64,000 nucleotides of DNA, taken from assembly GCF_022811665.1 (NCBI RefSeq), contig NZ_CP094529.1:62001-126000 (forward strand), in the 5' to 3' direction. Numbering within the stretch: the stretch's first letter is position 1; each line of letters starts with the position of its first letter. The DNA is from Chryseobacterium oryzae (GTDB lineage Bacteria > Bacteroidota > Bacteroidia > Flavobacteriales > Weeksellaceae). The notes beneath the pieces were generated by a model. That model was given only the letters and a program-made list of their open reading frames with translations, was not told the origin of the DNA and did no database searches. This document shows positions 15,579 to 25,189 of this stretch, piece by piece. The position numbers and the translations under genes are program-made.

Positions 15579-17777
15579 TTATTTTTTCTTTTTTGCAGGG
15601 GTAGCTGTTTTTATTTTAGAAGCACCTGCATCAGCAGGAGTATTTTCATCTCTTACCAATTTCAATTCATCTACTAATCTTCTTGCACCTGCAAATTTAT
15701 CAATCGTCCAAAGAACAAATCTAATATCAACATTAATTGTTTTTTGCCACTCTTTCTCGAAAACAATATCGCCACTTAAAGCTTCACTGTTCCCGTCAAA
15801 AGCAATACCAATAAGGTTACCTTCTCCATCAATTACCGGAGAACCAGAGTTACCTCCTGTAATATCATTATTAGATAAGAAATTTACAGGCATATATCCC
15901 GCTTTGTCTGCATATTGTCCGTAATCTTTAGCGTTATTAAGCGCAATAAGTCTTTGCGGTAAATCGAATTCTTCATCACCAGCTTTGTATTTTGCCACTA
16001 AACCGTTCATATCGGTATAATAGTTATCTGTAATACCATGATAATCTCTATCATTTCTCATTGGAAGAGTATCTACAGAACCGTATGTTAATCTCATTGT
16101 AGAATTAGCATCCGGATAGAATTTTTTCTCTGGCTGAGCTTTTCTCAAACCATCTAAAAACAGACGGTTGTTTTTTGCGAAGAAATCATCAACCAAAATA
16201 AATTTGTCGCTATAATACTTTTGGTCTGTTACAATACCTCTGGCAATTTTTAATAGTGGATCTGCATCCAGTTTCAAACGGTCAGGGTTGGCAATAAAAT
16301 TACTTACAGAAGTTTTATTGGCAAAAATTGAAGAAAATGCAATATTAGAAAGAGTGGATGCATTAAGTTCCATTAAAGTTGGAGATGCAACTTCTTTATT
16401 TACTCTTGTCTGATAAAGATTTACCATAGAATTCAACATTTCTCCTTCAAGATCTGTATTGATGTTTTCATAAGTAGTCTTTACAGCTTCTTCCAGTTTT
16501 GGTTTCATAGCAAGTCTTCCTGCCATATCCTGTTTAGCATACGCATCTAGCATTGATGAAAGCTGATATGCAAGAGAAATATATTTAGCATTTCTTGTTA
16601 ATAAAGAAGAATACATTTTTTCCACATTTCTGTCCGAAACCTGTTTGTAATATTCTCTTATGTTTTCTAAAACTCCATCGTACATTTCGTTTCCAGGCTG
16701 TAATGCCCAGTTTGCATAAACTTTTTCAAGATTCTGCTTATCTTCAATAGTTCCGTTTTTGTTTACGGCATCAATAGTTCCTTGTCTGTTTTTCCAATAA
16801 TTGGCAACACTTGCATATTGAGAAGCGTAATTAAGCTGAGTTGCTTTATCTTTATCCATGTACTTCTTCATTACATCCATTGCCATTTTAGAACCTTCAA
16901 CCCAAGCTGGGTAGTCTTTGGTTACCATTTGTTGGATTCCGTAAGATGTTAAATAACGGTTGGTTCTTCCCGGATAGCCTAAAATCATCGCAAAATCCCC
17001 AGGTTTTACTCCTTTAAGAGAAACCGGAAGATAATGTTTAGGTTTCAAAGGAACGTTTGTAGGCTTGTATTCGGAAGGATTTCCCGCAGCATCTGCATAT
17101 ACTCTGAAAACAGTAAAATCTCCTGTATGTCTTGGCCATTCCCAGTTGTCTGTATCGCCACCAAATTTTCCGATTGAGGATGGTGGTGCACCTACTAATC
17201 TGATATCTTTATAATCTTGGTATACAAAATAATAAAATTCGTTTCCGTTGAAAAAATCTTTTACAATTACAGTGTACTTTCCGTTTTCAGAATTTTCTGT
17301 CTGAATTGCTTTGGTTTCCGCATCAATTACTGCCTTTCTTTGGGCACCCGTCATGTCATTATTCAGTTTAGAATTAATTCTCTGCGTAGCATCATCCATT
17401 CTAACCAAAAATCTTACATACAAATCTTTAGCATTAAACTCATCTTTGTCTTTCATTGCCCAAAAACCATTCTTCAGGTAATCTTTTTCCGGGGTAGATG
17501 CTGCTGCAACTGCTCCGTAGCCACAGTGGTGATTGGTAAAAATTAAACCTCTGTCTGAAACTATTTCTCCGGTACAAAAACCACCGAAGCTTACAATAGC
17601 ATCTTTTAAGCTAGAATTGTTTACAGAATAGATTTCTTCAGGAGTTAGATGAAGACCTTCTTTCTGCATATCCACGCCATTTAATCTCTTGATGAGCATC
17701 ATTAGCCACATCCCTTCGTCTGCCCTCATTTGGACAAAACTCAATAAGAAAGTGAATAGTAAAAATATTCTTTTCAT
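15579..17777 (-). CDS. S46 family dipeptidyl peptidase (DPP7-like)
   Basis: This 732-residue exported peptidase has a signal peptide ending near ADEGMW, in which the mature N-terminus EGMWL is typical of S46. The catalytic triad is visible: His84 in FTNHHCGYG, Asp in FGGDTDNWEWPRH near residue 220, and Ser644 in GGNSGSPV. S46 enzymes remove dipeptides from peptide N-termini in the periplasm. Eighteen residues after the nucleophile is Gly662 (AFDGN); this position is Gly in DPP7 types (hydrophobic P1) and Arg in DPP11 types (acidic P1). That predicts DPP7-like specificity. The tail is rich in Lys, Ala and Thr. It is a single gene with its own terminator. Confidence 0.93.
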   Translation of the reverse strand: MKRIFLLFTFLLSFVQMRADEGMWLMMLIKRLNGVDMQKEGLHLTPEEIYSVNNSSLKDAIVSFGGFCTGEIVSDRGLIFTNHHCGYGAVAAASTPEKDYLKNGFWAMKDKDEFNAKDLYVRFLVRMDDATQRINSKLNNDMTGAQRKAVIDAETKAIQTENSENGKYTVIVKDFFNGNEFYYFVYQDYKDIRLVGAPPSSIGKFGGDTDNWEWPRHTGDFTVFRVYADAAGNPSEYKPTNVPLKPKHYLPVSLKGVKPGDFAMILGYPGRTNRYLTSYGIQQMVTKDYPAWVEGSKMAMDVMKKYMDKDKATQLNYASQYASVANYWKNRQGTIDAVNKNGTIEDKQNLEKVYANWALQPGNEMYDGVLENIREYYKQVSDRNVEKMYSSLLTRNAKYISLAYQLSSMLDAYAKQDMAGRLAMKPKLEEAVKTTYENINTDLEGEMLNSMVNLYQTRVNKEVASPTLMELNASTLSNIAFSSIFANKTSVSNFIANPDRLKLDADPLLKIARGIVTDQKYYSDKFILVDDFFAKNNRLFLDGLRKAQPEKKFYPDANSTMRLTYGSVDTLPMRNDRDYHGITDNYYTDMNGLVAKYKAGDEEFDLPQRLIALNNAKDYGQYADKAGYMPVNFLSNNDITGGNSGSPVIDGEGNLIGIAFDGNSEALSGDIVFEKEWQKTINVDIRFVLWTIDKFAGARRLVDELKLVRDENTPADAGASKIKTATPAKKKK

Positions 17778-17863
17778 TGTATTAAAAAATTTTTGTGTGG
17801 CTAATTTACTAATTTTTGCGGTATTTCAGGTTTAAATGGTATGAAAATGGTTTTCTGCGAATA

Positions 17864-18298
17864 ATGAAAAGGTTTCTTTCTGTTTTTTTCTCCTTCTTTG
17901 TTTTTATTTTATTATTGAATTGCCATTCTGTACAGCGGAAAAATGACTATGTCCAAAGACAATGGATGTTGGTTTCTTTTAATCAGTTTAAAAAAGCTGA
18001 ACTGATAAAAAACAGAGCAGAAGTCAATCTCACATCAGAAATTAAAGACCGGAAAATAAATGGCTCCGCATTTATGGGTTGTAACAGAATTTTCTTTAAA
18101 ATGGAATTTAAAACCAATAACAGAATCGAAATTTCAGGAATCAGAAGTACGTATATGTCCTGCGAAGCAATGGATTTAGAAACAAAATTTTTACAATCTT
18201 TTCAAAAAATGTCTCACTATCACATTGATGGTCATTTTCTTATTTTGAATGATAAGCAGGGAAATACAATAAAGTTTTTGGCAGCAGATTGGGATTAA
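17864..18298 (+). CDS. META domain lipoprotein (HslJ-like)
   Basis: The ATG at 17864 starts a classical lipoprotein signal (MKRFLSVFFSFFVFILLLNC), giving 144 residues. An in-frame TTG at 17816 would add a charged leader that disrupts the signal, so it is rejected. The mature part is a META domain: RQWMLVSFNQF, then NGSAFMGCNRIFFKMEF, ISGIRSTYMSCEAMDLETKF and the final beta strand HFLILNDKQGNTIKFLA. META proteins include HslJ of E. coli, linked to heat shock and novobiocin resistance; the biochemical function is unknown. It is a single gene divergent from the S46 peptidase gene. Confidence 0.85.
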   Translation: MKRFLSVFFSFFVFILLLNCHSVQRKNDYVQRQWMLVSFNQFKKAELIKNRAEVNLTSEIKDRKINGSAFMGCNRIFFKMEFKTNNRIEISGIRSTYMSCEAMDLETKFLQSFQKMSHYHIDGHFLILNDKQGNTIKFLAADWD

Positions 18299-18488
18299 TA
18301 AATATCATCAAATTCAGTATTTATAGTTATTTTAAAGTTTTAAAAATAGCTTTCTCTTGGAGAAATGAATGGTTAATTTTCGAGGCTATAATTTGAATAA
18401 GAGGCTATGCCTTCGCTGCTTTAATGGTAATTTGTATTTCTTGTATAAAAATGTTATCTTGTGAAACATATAAAATAGGTAGATTTTA

Positions 18489-19718
18489 ATGTTAGAAAAA
18501 AAACAGCACAATTACGAAAAATCAGTATTAGTAGGCGTTATTACGCAGCAACAGGACGAAGATAAACTGATAGAATATATGGATGAGCTGGAGTTTCTTG
18601 CTTTTACAGCTGGGGCTTCTGTAGATCGCCGTTTCACTCAAAAATTAACTCAGCCAGACTCTAAAACTTTCGTGGGCAGCGGAAAAGTTCAGGAAATTAA
18701 AGACTATATAAAAGAAAATGAAATAGGAACTGTCATTTTCGATGATGAGCTTTCACCTTCTCAGCTAAAAAATTTAGAGAGAGAAATGGAAGTTAAAATC
18801 TTAGACAGAACCAATCTTATTTTAGATATTTTTGCACAGAGAGCACAAACTTCTTATGCGAGAACTCAGGTGGAATTAGCTCAGTATCAGTATCTTCTTC
18901 CCAGATTAACAAGAATGTGGACTCACCTTGAAAGACAGAAAGGAGGTATCGGGATGAGAGGTCCCGGAGAAACCGAAATCGAGACAGACCGAAGAATTAT
19001 CCGCGACAGGATTACTTTGCTAAAAGAAAAGCTGAAAACCATCGACAAGCAAATGGCTACCCAAAGAAACAACCGCGGAAAAGTGGTGCGTGTTGCTTTG
19101 GTTGGGTATACCAATGTGGGTAAATCTACCCTGATGAATGCTTTATCGAAGTCTGAAGTTTTTGCTGAAAATAAATTATTCGCAACACTGGATACTACGG
19201 TAAGAAAAGTAGTTATCGGAAACCTGCCTTTTCTTCTTACGGACACGGTAGGATTTATTCGTAAACTTCCTACACAGTTGGTAGAATCTTTCAAATCTAC
19301 ATTGGATGAAGTTCGTGAAGCGGATCTTCTTATTCATGTTGTGGATATTTCGCATGAAAGTTTTGAAGATCATATCGAATCTGTTAATCAGATTTTAATG
19401 GAAATCAATGCCCATCAAAAACCGATGATTATGGTTTTTAATAAAATTGATGATTTCAGCTACGAAAAGAAAGACGAAGATGATCTTACCCCAAGTTCTA
19501 AAAAGAATATCTCTCTGGAAGAATGGAAAAATACTTGGATGGCAAAATCTAAACATCCAACCGTATTTATTTCTGCACTTACCAAAGAGAACTTCCCGGA
19601 AATGAAGAGAATGATTTATGATGAAGTAATGAAAATTCATATTTCCAGATTTCCTTACAACGATTTCCTTTTCGAATATTTTGATAATGATGAGGAAGAA
19701 AACGAAAACAACAAGTAA
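18489..19718 (+). CDS. hflX: GTPase HflX
   Basis: This 409-residue protein has the HflX-specific N-terminal domain with the FVGSGKVQEI and FDDELSPSQLKNLE segments. A coiled linker carries the GGIGMRGPGETEIETDRR signature. The GTPase domain has G1 GYTNVGKST (206-214), G3 DTVGF (252-256) and G4 NKID (318-321). HflX binds the large ribosomal subunit and splits stalled or heat-damaged 70S ribosomes. Its last base overlaps the start codon of the DUF4919 gene (TAATG), which indicates translational coupling. The 190-base spacer upstream has no clear promoter consensus. Confidence 0.96.
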   Translation: MLEKKQHNYEKSVLVGVITQQQDEDKLIEYMDELEFLAFTAGASVDRRFTQKLTQPDSKTFVGSGKVQEIKDYIKENEIGTVIFDDELSPSQLKNLEREMEVKILDRTNLILDIFAQRAQTSYARTQVELAQYQYLLPRLTRMWTHLERQKGGIGMRGPGETEIETDRRIIRDRITLLKEKLKTIDKQMATQRNNRGKVVRVALVGYTNVGKSTLMNALSKSEVFAENKLFATLDTTVRKVVIGNLPFLLTDTVGFIRKLPTQLVESFKSTLDEVREADLLIHVVDISHESFEDHIESVNQILMEINAHQKPMIMVFNKIDDFSYEKKDEDDLTPSSKKNISLEEWKNTWMAKSKHPTVFISALTKENFPEMKRMIYDEVMKIHISRFPYNDFLFEYFDNDEEENENNK

Positions 19719-20344
19719 TGAAATGTAAAATTTTCTTCCTTTTGCTAATGATTCCTTTTTTGGGAATTGCCCAAATGAAACTCAATTTAAAAGAAATTGA
19801 GAAAGATTTAGGTAATTCCAAATCTCAGTATAATTACGAGAAACTGATATTCAAATTTAAAGGATATCCCAAGTCATTAGACAGCATCGAAGCCCAACAT
19901 TTGTACTATGGTAGAAATTTTTTAAAAACAAAAGTTTCTGTAACCGATGAGGATTTTAAAAATCTTGCAGACGCTTTTAAAAGCGGAAATTTTGAAGAAT
20001 GTATTAAATTAGGGAAAATTTTATACGAAAAAGACCCTACAAATCTAGATGTTATTCTTATACTTCTCAGAGCATACGATTTTACGAAAGATGCAGGAAA
20101 TTTTGTGCATCACCTTAATCAGCTACGGTTACTTACAGAAGCAATAAAGGATTCTGGGGACGGAAAAACTGAGAAAACGCCTTACATCGTAAATTCTGTC
20201 GGAGATGAATACATTCTGCTGAATGTTTTAAATGTTGGAAAAGATTTTACAAGGAATTCCACAACCTATAAAGATTCGGTAGTTGATGTTTGGTCTAGAG
20301 ATGATCAAAAAATTTACATCAAAGTTCTCTATTTAAATTTTTAA
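19718..20344 (+). CDS. DUF4919-like exported protein
   Basis: This 208-residue protein has a signal peptide (MKCKIFFLLLMIPFLGIAQ) and the DUF4919 pattern: YNYEKLIFKFKGYPKSLDSI, AQHLYYGRNF, and a tetratricopeptide-like middle in which FKSGNFEECIKLGKILYEKD is followed by NLDVILILLRAYD. The end DQKIYIKVLYLNF also fits. It is a predicted secreted or periplasmic protein of unknown function, common in Bacteroidota. Its start codon overlaps the hflX stop codon, so the two are probably translated from one message, though a functional link to ribosome rescue is not evident. Confidence 0.75.
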   Translation: MKCKIFFLLLMIPFLGIAQMKLNLKEIEKDLGNSKSQYNYEKLIFKFKGYPKSLDSIEAQHLYYGRNFLKTKVSVTDEDFKNLADAFKSGNFEECIKLGKILYEKDPTNLDVILILLRAYDFTKDAGNFVHHLNQLRLLTEAIKDSGDGKTEKTPYIVNSVGDEYILLNVLNVGKDFTRNSTTYKDSVVDVWSRDDQKIYIKVLYLNF

Positions 20345-20378
20345 TATTAATCAAATAACTATTTAACAAAACTTAATT

Positions 20379-21656
20379 TTGGAATTATATTATTCTTTTT
20401 CAGTACTCATTGTACTCGCTTCTATTTTTGCATACATCAATTACCGTTTTCTAAAACTGCCAAGTACAATTGGGATTATGGTAATTGCCATTGTTGTATC
20501 TATTATCCTGGTGTTTTTCGGACAGAGCTTTCTGCCAAAAACATTCAATCATCTAAATAATTTAATGAACAGTATAGATTTTACGGAGGTTCTAATGGGT
20601 GCAATGCTTAATTTTCTTCTTTTCGCAGGAGGAATTCATATCAACATCAACGATTTGAAAGAACAGTTGCGGCCCGTCTTGATATTTTCTACAGCCGGAG
20701 TCGTAATTTCTACTTTTATTGTCGGTTTTGGAATGTTTTATCTGCTGCCGTTTGTAGGGATAAATATGCCTTTCATTTATTGCCTTTTATTTGGAGCTTT
20801 AATATCGCCAACAGATCCTGTAGCTGTTCTAAGTATTTTGAAACAGGCAAATGTATCAAAGTCTTTAGAAACAAAAGTTGCGGGAGAATCTTTATTTAAC
20901 GACGGGATGGCGGTTGTTGTTTTCACAGTTGTTCTTCAGCTGGCAATTGGGAAAGAAGTAGATTTGGGAATAGAAAGCATTACTCTTCTTTTGCTGAAAG
21001 AAGCCGGAGGCGGTTTGCTTCTTGGAGTGGTTTTAGGATACATTACATCCAGACTTATGCGGGAAGTAGACGATTATATTATTTCTGTACTTGTAACTTT
21101 AGCAGTCGTAATGGGAGGTTATCTTGTCGCAAGGCAACTTCATATTTCCGGACCGCTTACTATGGTTGCTGCAGGACTTTTTATGGGTAATTTTAATGTT
21201 AAATTTAAGATGAAATCGATTACTCAGGATTATTTAATTAAATTCTGGGAACTGATAGATGAAATATTGAATGCAGTTCTTTTCCTGTTCATCGGTTTCG
21301 AATTGTTGATGATTAAAGATCTGAACCACTACATTGTTCCTGGGATGATTGGTATTTTGGTGGTTTTGGTGGCACGTTTTATTTCAATTTGGGGACCTAC
21401 CAAATTTATGTCTTTCAGAACAAGATTTAGTCCGCAGACGATTAAAGTTCTCTTTTGGGGCGGAATTCGAGGCGGGGTTTCTATCGCTTTGGCAATGTCG
21501 ATCCCTAAAAGTGAAAACAGCAATATTATTTTAAGTATCACTTATTGTGTTGTTGTATTTTCTATTATTGTTCAGGGACTTACCATTGCTAAAGTTGCCA
21601 ATCCTAAGCAGATTGCCAAAGAAGAGCAGGAAAAAGAAAGTGTTACTTTAGAATAG
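20379..21656 (+). CDS. CPA1-type Na+/H+ antiporter
   Basis: This protein of about 425 residues has 12 or so transmembrane helices. It carries the CPA1 ion-site motifs ISPTDPVAVLSIL and GESLFNDGMAVV (adjacent Asn-Asp), plus the later WGGIRGGVSIALAMS. It exchanges sodium or potassium for protons across the inner membrane for pH and salt homeostasis. The start is a TTG at 20379 giving MELYYSFSVLI; no ATG lies near and the first helix would be lost with a later start. The cytoplasmic tail after the last helix is short and acidic (QIAKEEQEKESVTLE), so no regulatory RCK domain is present. Confidence 0.92.
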   Translation: MELYYSFSVLIVLASIFAYINYRFLKLPSTIGIMVIAIVVSIILVFFGQSFLPKTFNHLNNLMNSIDFTEVLMGAMLNFLLFAGGIHININDLKEQLRPVLIFSTAGVVISTFIVGFGMFYLLPFVGINMPFIYCLLFGALISPTDPVAVLSILKQANVSKSLETKVAGESLFNDGMAVVVFTVVLQLAIGKEVDLGIESITLLLLKEAGGGLLLGVVLGYITSRLMREVDDYIISVLVTLAVVMGGYLVARQLHISGPLTMVAAGLFMGNFNVKFKMKSITQDYLIKFWELIDEILNAVLFLFIGFELLMIKDLNHYIVPGMIGILVVLVARFISIWGPTKFMSFRTRFSPQTIKVLFWGGIRGGVSIALAMSIPKSENSNIILSITYCVVVFSIIVQGLTIAKVANPKQIAKEEQEKESVTLE

Positions 21657-21686
21657 GTTTGTTAACGGATTGTATTTCAGACATAA

Positions 21687-22400
21687 ATGGTAAATGAAAT
21701 TAAAAATGCTCTTGCAGAATTAGCTATTCCTGAAAAAGCAGCATTTCTGCCGAAATTTTTCAAAACCGGAAAAGGAGAATATGGTGAAGGCGACTTGTTT
21801 TTAGGGATAAAAGTTCCCGACCAGAGAGCGGTTGCGAAAGAATATTATCTGCAATTAAGTTTAAAGCAAATCAGTGAATTGGTGCAATCTCCTTATCATG
21901 AACACCGTTTAACCGCTTTGTTTATGCTCGTCTTTAAATACGAAAAAACTAAAGACATAGATGTACAAGCTGAAATCGCCGATTTTTATCTGAATCATTT
22001 AAAATATATTAATAATTGGGATCTTGTAGACTCCAGTTGCTACAAAATTCTTGGCAGATATGCTTTTGACACTCAAAATGATGATTTGCTGAGGAAATTG
22101 TCTTTGTCTGAAGCAATGTGGCATAAAAGGATTGCGGTTGTAGGAACAATGTATTACATCAAAAAAGGTTTTTTTGAGCTTACCAAAGAATTTGTAATGC
22201 ACAATTTGCAACATCCACATGATTTGATGCATAAAGCCAACGGATGGCTTCTGAGAGAAATGGGCAAAAAAAATGAAACTGAACTCATTTCGTTTTTAAA
22301 TAAAAATTATCAAGAGATGCCAAGAACAACGCTTCGCTATTCGATCGAGAAGCTGGATGAGAATCTTCGGCAAAGTTACCTTAAAGGAAGAATATTGTAA
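21687..22400 (+). CDS. DNA alkylation repair protein (AlkC/AlkD-like HEAT fold)
   Basis: This 237-residue protein matches the DNA_alkylation repair family. Evidence is the YGEGDLFLGIKVPDQRAVAKEY segment (quoted here as LFLGIKVPDQRAVAKEY), helical HEAT-like repeats, NNWDLVDSSCYKILG and the C-terminal LLREMGKK...PRTTLRYSIEKL. AlkD-type enzymes remove N3- and N7-alkylated purines without flipping the base. The Trp-Asp pair in NNWDLVDSS corresponds to the conserved catalytic region of AlkD. It follows the antiporter gene by 30 bases and could share its transcript. Confidence 0.9.
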   Translation: MVNEIKNALAELAIPEKAAFLPKFFKTGKGEYGEGDLFLGIKVPDQRAVAKEYYLQLSLKQISELVQSPYHEHRLTALFMLVFKYEKTKDIDVQAEIADFYLNHLKYINNWDLVDSSCYKILGRYAFDTQNDDLLRKLSLSEAMWHKRIAVVGTMYYIKKGFFELTKEFVMHNLQHPHDLMHKANGWLLREMGKKNETELISFLNKNYQEMPRTTLRYSIEKLDENLRQSYLKGRIL

Positions 22401-22438
22401 AAATAGTCTTCACCAGAGTATGATATACGATAAAACAT

Positions 22439-22446
22439 TATTTTTG
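22439..22446 (+). promoter_or_regulatory. Predicted -7 element of the 22.5-26.4 kb cassette
   Basis: TATTTTTG matches TAnnTTTG and is followed by C. It lies 17 bases before the lipoprotein start codon. No clear -33 element is seen. Confidence 0.45.
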
Positions 22447-22463
22447 CTTTTTTAATTCATTCG

Positions 22464-23132
22464 ATGAAAATTATTATAAAAACTTTTGCTCTTTTTACGG
22501 CTCTGCTTTGTTTAACAAGCTGTTTTGATATTTTGGACAAAGTAAATCTTAAAGCCGATGGAAGTGGCGAATATTCTATCATTATAAACGGCAGCAAAAG
22601 CAAAACCAGATTGGCTTCTATTGCTAAAATGGAAACCATTAACGGCAAAAAAGTGCCCAAAAAAGCAGAAATTGAAGCGAAAATAAATGAGGCAGCTAAA
22701 ATTTTTAAAGCCACACCGGGAATTTCTAATGTGAAAACTTCCATGGATTTTGATAATTATATTCTGAAGCTGAGCTGCACATTCAAGAAAATTGAAAATA
22801 TTAATGCAGGATTGGAGCAGTTAAAAGCAAAAAATATTCTCGGGAAAATGGTTCCTACACAGATTTACAGTCATAACCAGGTTAAAAATATTTTTTCTAA
22901 AAATAAGGTGAACACCTTTAAAAGCGATTACGAAAAACTCAGCAAAGCAGACAAAGAGGTCTTCAACGATGCAAGATACGTTTCGGTTTTACAGTTCGAA
23001 AACAGCGTAAAATCCCAATCTAATCCTTCTTACCAAATGTCTCCCAACAAAAAAGCATTAAAGCAGGAAGGAAATATTCTGGATTTTATTTTTCAGAAAA
23101 AACAAATTCAGAATACCATTCAATTACAGTAA
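22464..23132 (+). CDS. Lipoprotein of unknown function (LppM-like beginning)
   Basis: This 222-residue protein has a lipoprotein signal with lipobox LTSC (Cys19). The mature start LDKVNLKADGSGEYSIIING resembles the 'G-x-G-x-(Y/F)' beta-strand opening of LppM/DUF3153-type envelope proteins, but this is a weak resemblance. A Lys-rich, alternating helix-strand body follows and the end is hydrophobic (LDFIFQKKQIQ). It is first of three same-strand genes (12-base gap to the next, 0 to the third) that look like one operon. No catalytic motif is seen, and function is unknown. Confidence 0.7.
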   Translation: MKIIIKTFALFTALLCLTSCFDILDKVNLKADGSGEYSIIINGSKSKTRLASIAKMETINGKKVPKKAEIEAKINEAAKIFKATPGISNVKTSMDFDNYILKLSCTFKKIENINAGLEQLKAKNILGKMVPTQIYSHNQVKNIFSKNKVNTFKSDYEKLSKADKEVFNDARYVSVLQFENSVKSQSNPSYQMSPNKKALKQEGNILDFIFQKKQIQNTIQLQ

Positions 23133-23143
23133 TACAGTCAATC

Positions 23144-25189
23144 ATGAAAACTCTATTCTCAAAGACATCGGTTTTATTATTTATTCTTATCAGTACAGTA
23201 TTTTGGGCTCAAAAAAGCGCAAAACTTCCTGCGGATGCTGTTTTTTATATGGAAATAAATGGCAAACAGCTTAATAAAAAAATAAACTGGGATAAATTTA
23301 ACCCGATTTTAAAGGAAATCAATAAAAAAGAAGATAAAAAGAATTCGTGGAATGATTACTCGAAGACAGGAATCAGATATGATGCAACTCAGTATCATTA
23401 TGGAACAATTAACGATTCTGTACAATCTTACACCACGCTTTTTACTTTAGAAAATAAGGATAAGTTTCAGGAGTTCATCAATTCAGTGAAAAAACACGGT
23501 TTAGAAGTCAGTAAAAAGAACAATTATTCTTATGTAGATATTGAAAATGACATTTTCGTGGCGTGGAATGATAAAAAGGCTGTCCTAAAATTCATTAATT
23601 ATAACAAGAAAGAAAAAAATGTTTGGGAAGATAATGCTGAGGTAGATAGTGCAGTTGCGGCAGTAGATACTGTAGCAATAGACAGTGCATATGCAGAAGT
23701 AGAAAAACCGTTCGACTATAAAGAAGAAATTGGGTATCTGAAAGACGATATTAAATATCTGAAAGAAAGTATTAAAGAAAATAATGCAGAAATAGCCAAG
23801 ATTCAAAAAGATATAAAATATCTGCAGAAACACCACAAATACCCGGAAGAAAAGAAAGAAGATTCTGAAACAACCGACAGTAATTATCAGCACGACAGTG
23901 CAGAAGTTTCGCCGCCATTATCTCAGGATGATTATTACGGAAGCGATCAATATGAGTTTGATTCGGTGTATCAAAAACAGCAGGATTCTATCAGTATTGT
24001 GAGATTTAAAATGCTAAAAAAGTTTGCAGAAAATGATTTCGACGAATATTTCAGTTCTAATCTGGAACTGGATGTAGACAAAAACATGCTCAGCTTCCGA
24101 GATGCTAATTCCGATGCTTTTATTTACGCAGATTACGATAAAATTATCTCCAAAGGTTTGTACGATAAGCTTTACAAAGGCTTTAATTTTATGAGTGCTT
24201 TGGGGAAACTTTACAGTTCAGATTCTGCTTATAATTTGTATTTTGATAATGAAAAAGTACGTCTTGTAAACAACCACAGAAATAAAAATCCGGAGCTTCA
24301 GAAAAGTATTTCGCAGGTTTACAAAGGCAAAAAGAATAAAAAGCTTGCAGCACTTATTAATGATAAAAGTGTAGGGTATTATACAATGAATATCAACGGA
24401 TACAAGTATTTTGATATGATGTACGATATGATGCAGAATGCCGGAGACGAAAAGTATCAGAAAGAAATTCAGCTGGTAATGGAAACCATTAAGATTGTTC
24501 TGGACGAAGAAGCGATTGCAAAAATTGCTCCCGGAAACGGAATTTTTGTACTGAATGAACTTAAAACTAAAAATGTAGAATACACAGATTACACGTATGA
24601 CGACGACTATAATGAAAAAGAAGTAAAGAAGAATAAAGATATTGTAGTTCCGGATTTCACATTTGCATTTGCTACAGAAAACGAGAAGTATTGGAACAGA
24701 GTGTTCGATGTAATTACTAACAACAAAGAAATTGCAAAGAAATTTACAAAAGATGGAGATTTTTATGTGTTTAAAGATGAAAAAAACAAAAATAGCTACA
24801 TAGACCAGCTGTTTTTTACGGTAAAAGACGGGATTGTTTATTTAACGACTTCCAAAAATACACTTGAGCAGCAAAATCAGTCTGAAATGTCTAAAAAATG
24901 GATGAAAGACTCTTCAAAATATCCTTTATCGGGGAGATTAGATATTCAGAAATTGATGTTGGGATTAGATAAAGAATTTAAGAAGAAATCTGAAAGAAAA
25001 ATGCTTGATGCCGTAAGAAAGAATGTTGGAGAAATGTACTTTAAAACTGAAGTTAAAGACAACAGCATTCAGACCGAGATAAATTACAACATCAGAAACT
25101 CCTCCGAAAACAGTCTGATGTATTTCTTCGATCTTTTCGACGAGTTGTATAAAATTTCTGAAGAAGACCAACCAAGCCAGACTTTATAA
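23144..25189 (+). CDS. Large exported protein, DUF4836-like
   Basis: This 681-residue protein has a signal peptide (MKTLFSKTSVLLFILISTVFW). Its mature N-terminus, AKLPADAVFYMEINGKQL, recalls DUF4836/DUF3352-type proteins of Bacteroidota. A Lys/Glu-rich heptad region at about residues 190-232 (YLKDDIKYLKESIKENN) is a predicted coiled coil. It is followed by an acidic, Ser/Asp/Tyr-rich stretch to about 280. The remainder is a mixed alpha/beta body ending in IQTEINYNIRNSSENSLMYF. No enzymatic motif is recognised. The stop codon abuts the start of the next gene, which encodes a protein with a similar N-terminus, so the two probably work together. Confidence 0.68.
   Translation: MKTLFSKTSVLLFILISTVFWAQKSAKLPADAVFYMEINGKQLNKKINWDKFNPILKEINKKEDKKNSWNDYSKTGIRYDATQYHYGTINDSVQSYTTLFTLENKDKFQEFINSVKKHGLEVSKKNNYSYVDIENDIFVAWNDKKAVLKFINYNKKEKNVWEDNAEVDSAVAAVDTVAIDSAYAEVEKPFDYKEEIGYLKDDIKYLKESIKENNAEIAKIQKDIKYLQKHHKYPEEKKEDSETTDSNYQHDSAEVSPPLSQDDYYGSDQYEFDSVYQKQQDSISIVRFKMLKKFAENDFDEYFSSNLELDVDKNMLSFRDANSDAFIYADYDKIISKGLYDKLYKGFNFMSALGKLYSSDSAYNLYFDNEKVRLVNNHRNKNPELQKSISQVYKGKKNKKLAALINDKSVGYYTMNINGYKYFDMMYDMMQNAGDEKYQKEIQLVMETIKIVLDEEAIAKIAPGNGIFVLNELKTKNVEYTDYTYDDDYNEKEVKKNKDIVVPDFTFAFATENEKYWNRVFDVITNNKEIAKKFTKDGDFYVFKDEKNKNSYIDQLFFTVKDGIVYLTTSKNTLEQQNQSEMSKKWMKDSSKYPLSGRLDIQKLMLGLDKEFKKKSERKMLDAVRKNVGEMYFKTEVKDNSIQTEINYNIRNSSENSLMYFFDLFDELYKISEEDQPSQTL

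Noticed and set aside
17816..17863. Longer N-terminus for the META lipoprotein from a TTG
   Set aside because: The extra charged residues would precede and spoil a perfect lipoprotein signal that starts at the ATG at 17864.
18299..18488. Possible RNA gene or repeat in the spacer before hflX (GAGGCTAT occurs twice)
   Set aside because: Eight bases repeated once in AT-rich sequence is weak. No tRNA arms, riboswitch core or stable hairpin with a T-tract could be drawn.
20374..20381. TAATTTTG as a promoter for the Na+/H+ antiporter
   Set aside because: It overlaps the TTG start codon itself, and the first transmembrane helix needs that start, so the match is probably chance.
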